A DNA stretch of 5,675 nucleotides from assembly GCA_034429275.1 (NCBI GenBank), contig DAOUFU010000022.1, positions 1-5,675 on the forward strand, given 5' to 3'. The notes under the pieces were generated by a model. That model had not been told where the DNA came from, did not search any database, and saw only the letters and a program-made list of their open reading frames with translations. A program made the position numbers and the translations under genes. Origin of the DNA: DAOUFU01 sp034429275 (GTDB lineage Bacteria; Chloroflexota; Anaerolineae; Aggregatilineales; Aggregatilineaceae). Positions within the stretch are counted from its first letter, which is position 1, and every line of letters starts with the position of its first letter. Shown piece after piece: positions 1 to 5,065 of this stretch.

Positions 1-497
1 GCCAAAGGCATCCCCGTTGCTGCATCCCATACGCGCACCGTATGATCACTGCTCGCCGAGGCCAGCCGATCTCCATCAGGCGACCAGACCACGTTCTTCA
101 CCCAATCCGTGTGCCCCTCCAGGACGGCTAGCGCCGCCCCTGTTGCTGCATCCCATACGCGCACCGTGTTATCAGCACTCCCCGAAGCCAGCCGCGCCCC
201 ATCCGGCGACCAAACCACATCCCAAACCATCGCCATGTGCCCCTCCAGAGCGGCTCGCGCCGCTCCTGTTGCCGCGTCCCATTCTCGCACCGTGCCATCA
301 GTGCTCGCCGAAGCCATCTGTGTCCCATCCGGCGACCAGACCACACTCCAAACCGCCGCCGTGTGCCCCCCCAGGACTGCCAGCGGCGCACCCGTTGCCG
401 CATCCCATACTCGCACCGTGTTATCAGCACTCCCCGAAGCCAGGCGCGTCCCGTCCGGCGACCAGACCACGCTCGACACCAGATCTGTGTGTCCCAT
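1..497 (-). repeat. Tandem 126-bp WD40 blade repeats in the lipoprotein gene
   Basis: Four in-frame units of 126 bp (42 codons): 372-497, 246-371, 120-245 and 1-119 (partial). On the plus strand the conserved stretch around gttgctgcatcccatac recurs at 16, 142, 268 and 394, exactly 126 apart. Blades 1 and 3 share the identical peptide GSADNTVRVWDAATGA. Similarity at the DNA level as well as the protein level points to recent amplification. Confidence 0.9.
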
Positions 498-707
498 TAG
501 AACGGTTGCCGACTCGAATGTCTCGGCAGCAACTGCCACACCGTTAGCCGACTCGAATGTCTGCGGTAGCGATGTGTCAGCACTACCACCAGCTTCATCT
601 TGGCTGACCTCGTTTTTGCTGTCGCTGCCACCGCACGCGGCCAACGCCAGCGATGCACCAATCAGCAGGATCAGCAGCAGCAAACTGGACTTGCGATGCA
701 CAAACAT
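1..707 (-). CDS. WD40-repeat lipoprotein, C-terminus outside window
   Basis: Seen: an open frame of 235 codons running off the left edge. Residues 1-25 form a lipoprotein signal peptide: basic start (HRK), a Leu/Ile-rich core and the lipobox LAAC with Cys25. A polar linker follows (26-67), then WD40 blades at 71-112, 113-154, 155-196 and 197 onward, exactly 42 residues apart, each with GH, WSPDG and TVRVWD-type signatures (blade 2 has REWD). Known: WD40 blades build beta-propellers for protein contacts, usually seven blades, so about three more are expected off-window. Inferred: an outward-facing, lipid-anchored scaffold, last visible gene of a three-gene secreted operon. ATG 707 was chosen because AGGAG lies 6 bases upstream and the signal peptide starts there. 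An in-frame ATG at 779 would add 24 residues but has no ribosome binding site. No catalytic domain is visible, and the ligand is unknown. Confidence 0.9.
   Translation of the reverse strand, partial: MFVHRKSSLLLLILLIGASLALAACGGSDSKNEVSQDEAGGSADTSLPQTFESANGVAVAAETFESATVLMGHTDLVSSVVWSPDGTRLASGSADNTVRVWDAATGAPLAVLGGHTAAVWSVVWSPDGTQMASASTDGTVREWDAATGAARAALEGHMAMVWDVVWSPDGARLASGSADNTVRVWDAATGAALAVLEGHTDWVKNVVWSPDGDRLASASSDHTVRVWDAATGMPL
508..562 (-). repeat. Duplicated TFESA linker segment
   Basis: The 16-mer gccgactcgaatgtct occurs at 508-523 and again at 547-562, 39 bp (13 codons) apart, encoding ETFESAT and QTFESAN between the lipobox region and the first WD40 blade. A third copy lies in the upstream gene at 1167-1182. 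There the match with the 547 copy extends to 20 identical bases (547-566 and 1167-1186). It lies just before the first full blade in both genes. Confidence 0.85.
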
Positions 708-712
708 TCTGT

Positions 713-746
713 TCTCCTTCACGGTTAGCAAATCTCCTTCGCGGTT
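713..746 (-). promoter_or_regulatory. Duplicated Shine-Dalgarno segment before the lipoprotein gene
   Basis: Read on the minus strand, AACCGTGAAGGAGA (726-713) and AACCGCGAAGGAGA (746-733) form a 14-bp direct repeat with one mismatch, offset by 20 bp. The copy nearer the gene puts AGGAG 6 bases from ATG 707 and decides that start. The distal copy has no start codon at a useful distance, so it may be a duplication remnant or a ribosome standby site. Confidence 0.6.
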
Positions 747-793
747 GATGATCGGATAGTGATAGTTGTGAACTGGCATGGTATAGAAGTGGC

Positions 794-2932
794 TTAACTG
801 CCTGGCACGTTCCACAATCGCACGGTGCCATGAAAGCCTGTTGTGGCAAGCCATTTCCCATCTGGTGACCAAGCCACTGCTAGCGTTCCCTCTGTCTGCC
901 CATCGATAACTGCCAACGTTGCTCCCGTCGCAGCATCCCACACCCGCACTGTACAGTCACTACTCGCCGAAGCCAGCCGCAGCCCGTCAGGCGACCAAGC
1001 CACGCTTTCCACCGCCGACGTGTGCCCATCCAGGACAGCCAGTACCGCTCCCGTCGTCATATCCCACACCCGTACCGTGTAGTCATAGCCACCCGAAGCC
1101 AGCCGTGTCCCATCCGGTGACCAAGCCGCGCTCAGCACCCAGCCCGCGTGCCCCTCTAGAACGGTCGCCGACTCGAATGTCTGCGGGGGTGTGATGTCGC
1201 CCGGCACATTCCACAGCTGTACAGTGCCATCTGTACCTCCGGAGAGCTGGTGAAACTCCCGCGCTTCTTCTGCCGCATCCTGGACAGTCTGATCGGTAGC
1301 CTGGTAGCTCAGGTCATACACCACGATCCGCAAAGCAGCGCGTTGTTCCTCGGGCAGAGCAGCCAGCGGTGAGTTGTGGAACAGTTCTTCCGGGAGTCCG
1401 ATCGAACGTCGTTCATGTACTGCTGTGTCGATCACCAGGCCGCTTTCATTATCAACCCAATACATCGCGTTGTACTCGTAGTAGTATTCCAGGGGCACGT
1501 CCCCTTCCCAGGTCTCAAAAAAACCAGGCATCGCATTCTTGATCAGGTCCGGCATATCACTCGCGGCGATCAATCCGAGAAACTGCTCTTTAGAGAATAC
1601 CAGTGGAAGCTGCATCTGCTGAACCACCGCCGGATCAATCACGTGGGGCCCGCCACTGGCCGTGAATAGGGATAGAAACATACCGCTGCGTTCGTGCATC
1701 TCCCAACCGTCATATGTGAGCGTTACAGCGATGCGAAGATCATCCGACCACATGGTATAGTCACGCGGCTGCACAGATGGGGGCCAGTCAATGGGAACCA
1801 GGCCCTCGCCATCCCACAACCCTATCTGTCCCGCCCATGCGACCGGAAAATCGCGTACAAGCTCCATCGTACGGGTATCAATCGGATAGTGGGCCACACG
1901 GTGCAAGAGCGGTTGTCCAGACCAGCTTAGCTCTTGGTCATTGCGAACAAGCGCCAGCGTACCGGCTGTGTGATCTACCAGGCTGTAACTACTCGCCAAC
2001 GAGACGGGAATATCGCGCAAAAACTGCAACGTGCTGGGGGATAATATCACTTGCCCTATGCCATCATAAGTCCGTACTCTCTTGAGCGAGGCTTGCTGCG
2101 AAATGGGAGGTGACTGAACAGCACTTTCTGTCGGCAGCACATTCAAATAGGCTTCAAGGCCGTGCTGCCAGAGTTGCCAGTGTTCGTGAGGAATAGGAAA
2201 TTCCGAAACGAAACAAGGGAGGTCAGGTATATTGAAGGGTTCAGGGGCCGGGCCATCATTCACGACATACCGTGCTTGCTGATAGTCTCTGTAGGCTTGT
2301 TCAGCGCGCTGTTCCTGGCAAGTTTTCTCTGCGGCAACTGGGACGGGGTCGGAAGAGAAAACCACATGCAAATATTGCGGCCCTTCAGGAAAGGAGGCAG
2401 CAAAACCGCCCAAGGTGATGACGTTGACTCTGCTGAGACGGTCCAAACGGTCGGGATATCTTATCGTGAACTCCCTCAACGCGGCTGAAGTGATCGCGGC
2501 TCCCTGGCTGTGGGCAACGATCGTCACCTCATGATCGTACAACAGCAAATAGGTCAGCAGGGTGTCAACAGCTGGGTTTGTTACGCGCGATCGTTCAAGC
2601 CCTAAGCCTTGTCTCAAGTCGGCTAAGGCTTGAGCGATATCAGGGAGCCACCCTTCAGTCGCATTGTAAATACCGATCACATCAAGGCCGGAAAAGACAT
2701 TCGATACTCGTATCAGTCCATCCTTATGTCCCGGAGCGTCCGTCAGTATTCCATTTACGAAAATCACATCCGCATCCGCGGCCTTGATGGGCTTCAATGA
2801 GGTTAAGATACCATCACGGTAGTCCTTTGGGGCCTGCACGACCTCCAAATCGAACTGGGCGAGTGTAGCCCCTGGTATCAATAGACTGACGAACAGAACA
2901 ACAGCGATCAGACGGAGAGCGTTCTTGGTCAT
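794..2932 (-). CDS. Secreted alpha/beta-hydrolase fused to DUF3068/PorA-like region and partial WD40 propeller
   Basis: 712 aa from ATG 2932. Residues 1-25 are a signal peptide ending ATLA before Gln26. About 50-265 resemble a lipase/esterase-type alpha/beta-hydrolase: strand VIFVNGI at 56-62, IYNATEG at 88-94, nucleophile elbow AHSQG with Ser142, candidate acid Asp195 (SSDPVP) and candidate His257 (QHGLEAYL). About 285-545 lack enzyme motifs but recall DUF3068/PorA proteins: RTYDGIG near 287, RDY..W near 390 and YWVDNESGLVID at 491-502. This is family memory, not a search result. Residues 563-577 are the closing half of a WD40 blade, and blades at 593-634, 635-676 and 677-712 follow a TFESAT linker. 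Inferred role: surface hydrolase of unknown substrate (ester or lipid) with a protein-binding tail. Middle gene of the operon. The stop lies 86 bases before the lipoprotein start. A TTG at 2953 and an ATG at 2947 are in frame but have weaker support. Confidence 0.85.
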   Translation of the reverse strand: MTKNALRLIAVVLFVSLLIPGATLAQFDLEVVQAPKDYRDGILTSLKPIKAADADVIFVNGILTDAPGHKDGLIRVSNVFSGLDVIGIYNATEGWLPDIAQALADLRQGLGLERSRVTNPAVDTLLTYLLLYDHEVTIVAHSQGAAITSAALREFTIRYPDRLDRLSRVNVITLGGFAASFPEGPQYLHVVFSSDPVPVAAEKTCQEQRAEQAYRDYQQARYVVNDGPAPEPFNIPDLPCFVSEFPIPHEHWQLWQHGLEAYLNVLPTESAVQSPPISQQASLKRVRTYDGIGQVILSPSTLQFLRDIPVSLASSYSLVDHTAGTLALVRNDQELSWSGQPLLHRVAHYPIDTRTMELVRDFPVAWAGQIGLWDGEGLVPIDWPPSVQPRDYTMWSDDLRIAVTLTYDGWEMHERSGMFLSLFTASGGPHVIDPAVVQQMQLPLVFSKEQFLGLIAASDMPDLIKNAMPGFFETWEGDVPLEYYYEYNAMYWVDNESGLVIDTAVHERRSIGLPEELFHNSPLAALPEEQRAALRIVVYDLSYQATDQTVQDAAEEAREFHQLSGGTDGTVQLWNVPGDITPPQTFESATVLEGHAGWVLSAAWSPDGTRLASGGYDYTVRVWDMTTGAVLAVLDGHTSAVESVAWSPDGLRLASASSDCTVRVWDAATGATLAVIDGQTEGTLAVAWSPDGKWLATTGFHGTVRLWNVPGS
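797..1249 (-). repeat. Three and a half WD40 blades in the hydrolase fusion gene
   Basis: Half blade about 1202-1249 (GTVQLWNVPG end), then 126-bp blades at 1031-1156 and 905-1030 and a last blade at 797-904. The last blade ends GTVRLWNVPGS and carries GQ in place of the usual GH. The half-blade end (1203-1231) and the gene end (804-832) are similar DNA, about 22 of 29 bases by eye. The blades therefore sit between two copies of the same blade ending. Confidence 0.8.
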
Positions 2933-2937
2933 CACAC

Positions 2938-2944
2938 TTTCCTT
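2938..2944 (-). promoter_or_regulatory. Ribosome binding site fixing the hydrolase fusion start
   Basis: AAGGAAA on the minus strand, with AAGGA 7 bases before ATG 2932. The signal peptide follows directly (MTKNALRL). The longer frame beginning with TTG at 2953 would contain this site inside its coding sequence, so ATG 2932 is preferred. Confidence 0.7.
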
Positions 2945-2951
2945 CATACTC

Positions 2952-2983
2952 AAAAGCCCGCGTGAGAGTCAGATCAAAGCGGG
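2952..2983 (-). terminator. Weak terminator- or attenuator-like hairpin between the first two operon genes
   Basis: On the minus strand CCCGC (2983-2979) can pair with GCGGG (2961-2957) across a 17-base loop, followed by CTTTT (2956-2952). A five-pair stem, a large loop and only four T residues make a strong terminator unlikely. At most it may cause partial polarity. It lies in the 58-base gap, ending just before the next ribosome binding site. Confidence 0.25.
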
Positions 2984-2990
2984 ATCATCG

Positions 2991-4574
2991 CTACTCCAGG
3001 ACAGGAAGGCCGCTGATGTCGTCCGAACTGGACACCAGGAAGTTGGCAATCCAGCCCTCAGTGCCATCGACTGTGATGGCTAGCCAGCTACTATCAGCAT
3101 TTCGACCTCGGATCTGAATCTCTGCTCCAGGTGCGACGGTAGTCACGATGCTGGCGTTTGTGCTGGGGCCACTGCGAATGTTGGCATTCGAATCACCCAC
3201 AATGCTACCGGTCAGGCTTTCGTTGCCGTTGACGCGCAAGATGAAGTCTCCCGTCGATCCCTCATTGAACGCGTAGACGACAGCCTTCAACTCTTGATTT
3301 CCGGGAAGTTGATCGATGCGGGCGCTGAGGGTGGAAGAACTGATGTCATCATTGAGGGCGATCAAATTACCCGCGCTGTCATAGACGATGAGAACGGGGT
3401 CTAACGTACTGCCTTCTGCCGGATCAACGAGCACGCTGATGTATTCCTGGTCCCCTGGTGGTATGGAGAAGGCTGCTGCTGGCGTGATCTGGTCGATGGT
3501 CGCGGCCAGGTCTTCATCGAGGGCGAGCGATGCGGATGGTTCAGGGTTCGGCAGATTGGCCAGTGCCCCAATCGCCTGACACGCCGGACAGGTGCCATCC
3601 GCGCGGATGATCGCCATTCCAGAAAAGGAATCCCCATTGGTGCTGACGTTATCAATATACTGCACAATGACAAGCGCAATCCGACTATCATCCCTGGCAA
3701 TCAGAACAGCATCGCGCAGCCATTTGGCTTGTTGAGTAACGCTTGTATTCCTGGCAAAAGCAAGATAATCCGGCCACGTCGCCTCATAGCCTTCAGCGGA
3801 CAGATAACCCAGTCCGGTGAAGCACAGCGGAATGTCCTCCTCAGCGAAGGGCGCTGCGGCACGCTCGATCATCGTTGGGAAAAAACGGGTCGCGTAATCG
3901 CCTCTAGGATCGCCGCTGGTCTGCGCAGGACTGACAATCCCATCAATGTACATCACTCCGATGCAGTCCGCGAAATCAGCGGCACCGGCCTCCGCCATCT
4001 GCTGGGCATATACATCATCATTGCAGCCCATGTCGGTGCAGTCCGCTGCGCCAAAGAAGCCGGTAGGGTTCAATGCGCCGGTGATCACCAAAATGTCTGG
4101 GTTGACAGCCTTGATTGCAGTATGAGCTTGGGCCAATAACGAAACATAACGCACACTGTCGATTTGTCCTGCGGTGTTCATGGCGGTCCAAACCTCGATA
4201 CCGTCTGGACCGAGCGAGGCGACTTTTTCCACAAATTCGGCAAACACCGGGAAATAATCGTCACCCATAACTGCTATCTCGGCGGGATCACCAGTAACAG
4301 TCAGTAACACCTTGAAACCGGCTTGATGCCCCTGCTCGATGAAGTCTCGGATAGGAACAAGATCGGCATCTTGTCCACTCCCAATCCACGCCTTGACCCA
4401 TGTCATTCTGGCAGACTGCATGGCGCTAATGGTGTCGGGCTGCAAATTGAAAACGTAACCTCCCACAGGCAGCGGAAGTGCGGTGTCGCCCAGGTTCGTA
4501 TCACCCTGCGCATAAACGACTTGGATGCTTAGAAGACCAAGTAAGAGAAGTGATATGAGTTTTCTGTATACCAT
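2991..4574 (-). CDS. Secreted glycosidase-fold protein with PPC-like and SH3b domains, probably catalytically inactive
   Basis: 527 aa. Signal peptide 1-22 (MVYRK, Leu-rich core, VYA before Gln23). Residues about 35-340 resemble a glycoside hydrolase TIM barrel (GH39/GH5-type) found in secreted Chloroflexota proteins. Recognisable stretches are GIEVW (125-129), AIKAVNPD (153-160), GIVSPAQTSGDPRGD (212-226) and CFTGLGYLS (251-259). The usual WNEPN acid/base motif reads WTAMN (Ala131), and the glutamate I expect in FTELGY reads Gly254, so both catalytic glutamates seem lost. About 360-450 look like a bacterial pre-peptidase C-terminal beta domain (DPVLIVYD, LNDD, GDFILRVNG). 456-514 are an SH3 type 3 domain (ANIRSGPST, WLAI, EGWI), often linked to cell-wall or ligand binding. 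CTDMGC and CPAC may form disulfides outside the cell. GGAG lies 8 bases before ATG. First gene of the operon. Inferred role: carbohydrate or envelope binding; the glycosidase call rests on fold-like motifs only. Confidence 0.85.
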   Translation of the reverse strand: MVYRKLISLLLLGLLSIQVVYAQGDTNLGDTALPLPVGGYVFNLQPDTISAMQSARMTWVKAWIGSGQDADLVPIRDFIEQGHQAGFKVLLTVTGDPAEIAVMGDDYFPVFAEFVEKVASLGPDGIEVWTAMNTAGQIDSVRYVSLLAQAHTAIKAVNPDILVITGALNPTGFFGAADCTDMGCNDDVYAQQMAEAGAADFADCIGVMYIDGIVSPAQTSGDPRGDYATRFFPTMIERAAAPFAEEDIPLCFTGLGYLSAEGYEATWPDYLAFARNTSVTQQAKWLRDAVLIARDDSRIALVIVQYIDNVSTNGDSFSGMAIIRADGTCPACQAIGALANLPNPEPSASLALDEDLAATIDQITPAAAFSIPPGDQEYISVLVDPAEGSTLDPVLIVYDSAGNLIALNDDISSSTLSARIDQLPGNQELKAVVYAFNEGSTGDFILRVNGNESLTGSIVGDSNANIRSGPSTNASIVTTVAPGAEIQIRGRNADSSWLAITVDGTEGWIANFLVSSSDDISGLPVLE

Positions 4575-4610
4575 GTTTCGTTCTCCATAAAACTAAACGA
4601 TATTAAACGC

Positions 4611-4639
4611 ATTATACTTTGATTTACATCCTGTGTACT
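4611..4639 (-). promoter_or_regulatory. Sigma-70-type promoter for the secreted operon
   Basis: On the minus strand a perfect TATAAT (4616-4611) lies in an AT-rich stretch 36 bases before ATG 4574. With a 17-base spacer the -35 position reads AGTACA (4639-4634), matching TTGACA only at ACA, so the -35 is weak and the promoter may need an activator. The predicted leader is about 30 bases and includes GGAG at 4586-4583. Confidence 0.55.
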
Positions 4640-4690
4640 ACTACTCTACAAATCATATGTGACCAGGCCGGGTGTCCCGTTGAAATGCTG

Positions 4691-4707
4691 GCAAAAGCAG
4701 GTTTTGC
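4691..4707. repeat. Short inverted repeat (gcaaaa / ttttgc)
   Basis: gcaaaa at 4691-4696 and ttttgc at 4702-4707 are perfect complements across a 5-base loop (gcagg). Neither strand has a T-run after it, so it is not a normal terminator. It could be a binding site or a transcript hairpin. Confidence 0.5.
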
Positions 4708-4738
4708 TCGCACATGTTTAGGGGCAGATCAACACCAG

Positions 4739-4826
4739 CGTCAGGCTGCTTGAGGGGAAAACCGTAAAACTGCTCTCGAAGGCTGTCGGGTTTACATCCC
4801 CAAAACCGTAATTCTACAGCCTGACG
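4739..4826. repeat. Perfect 10-bp inverted repeat, candidate operator or attachment site
   Basis: cgtcaggctg at 4739-4748 and cagcctgacg at 4817-4826 are exact reverse complements separated by 68 bases. A related sequence, aaggctgtcggg, lies between them at 4779-4790. The right arm falls about where the -35 region of the candidate rightward promoter would be. Serine recombinases often have their attachment or regulatory sites next to their own gene. This assignment is inference only. Confidence 0.5.
4758..4811. repeat. 10-bp direct repeat aaaaccgtaa
   Basis: aaaaccgtaa occurs exactly at 4758-4767 and 4802-4811, 44 bp apart, both inside the inverted repeat. gggg precedes the first copy and cccc precedes the second, so the arms can also form a short stem. 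44 bp is about four helical turns, which would suit paired protein binding. Confidence 0.5.
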
Positions 4827-4838
4827 GGAAGACCAGTC

Positions 4839-4847
4839 TGATATGCT
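4839..4847 (+). promoter_or_regulatory. Possible extended -10 promoter for the small ORF and recombinase
   Basis: TGATATGCT: the TG of an extended -10 followed by TATGCT (4 of 6 to consensus). The best -35 match, CTGACG at 4821-4826, has a short 15-base spacer. The predicted leader to ATG 4889 is about 35 bases. Weak, but the best-placed candidate. Confidence 0.3.
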
Positions 4848-4888
4848 GTTGAGAGTGCAATTCGTGCTGAAAACAGGGGCGGCCAACC

Positions 4889-5062
4889 ATGACCGATCAC
4901 GACCAACTCACGCTTGACGATATCGCCTACACCGCCGACGTCAACATCTTCCTCAAAACCCTCGCCCGGATCATTGCTCGGCTGCTTGGCCAGAGCGAGT
5001 CGGCCAACGATAATGGAGCACACGAGGCCGATCATCGCGGCCAATCGGACGAAAAGGAGTAG
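4889..5062 (+). CDS. 57-aa hypothetical protein, coupled to the recombinase
   Basis: I do not recognise this protein. It begins MTDHDQLTLDD, has a likely amphipathic helix at about 17-34 (hydrophobic I, F, L, A residues alternating with K and R), and ends in a polar, acidic and His-rich tail finishing DEKE. There is no signal peptide or clear membrane segment. An in-frame TGA at 4868 limits the upstream extension, and AGGGG at 4875-4879 is a modest ribosome binding site 9 bases from the ATG. Its last codons (AAGGAG, then TAG) form the Shine-Dalgarno of the recombinase gene, whose ATG begins 3 bases after the stop. Translational coupling is therefore likely. By position it could be a regulator or accessory factor of the recombinase; this is inference from context only. 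Confidence 0.6.
   Translation: MTDHDQLTLDDIAYTADVNIFLKTLARIIARLLGQSESANDNGAHEADHRGQSDEKE
5054..5059 (+). promoter_or_regulatory. Recombinase ribosome binding site inside the small ORF
   Basis: AAGGAG, 6 bases before ATG 5066. It lies in the last two to three sense codons of the 57-aa ORF. A ribosome terminating at TAG 5060-5062 would sit on the recombinase start, which supports both start calls. Confidence 0.75.
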
Positions 5063-5065
5063 ACC

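Larger units (their letters stand above)
4575..4888. other. Divergent non-coding region between operon and recombinase unit
   Basis: A 314-base stretch with no convincing gene. The left part (4575-4660) is AT-rich and holds the operon promoter. The rest holds a 6-bp hairpin, a 10-bp inverted repeat, a 10-bp direct repeat and a possible extended -10 box for the rightward genes. A 77-codon minus-strand frame at 4653-4886 has no signal, domain or ribosome binding site that I can recognise. Confidence 0.7.

Noticed and set aside
1..497. Regular repeats as a CRISPR array
   Set aside because: The 126-bp period is in frame and encodes WD40 blades. There are no short identical repeats with unique spacers.
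1..497. Variable region of a diversity-generating retroelement
   Set aside because: No reverse transcriptase or template repeat is visible, and the variation fits ordinary blade divergence.
17..759. Several long plus-strand frames and one minus-strand frame rich in Pro, Arg and Cys opposite the WD40 gene
   Set aside because: They are shadows of the repetitive WD40 coding DNA. The lipoprotein frame has a signal peptide, lipobox, ribosome binding site and clear domains.
1376..2787. Plus-strand frames of 69-108 codons opposite the hydrolase fusion
   Set aside because: They lie wholly inside a supported gene on the other strand, with no recognisable protein features.
4691..4707. Hairpin gcaaaa/ttttgc as a terminator
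   Set aside because: AT-rich six-pair stem with no T-run after it on either strand, and no gene ends nearby.
4653..4886. 77-codon minus-strand frame in the divergent region
   Set aside because: No ribosome binding site, domain or signal. It overlaps repeats and both candidate promoters and would read toward the operon promoter.
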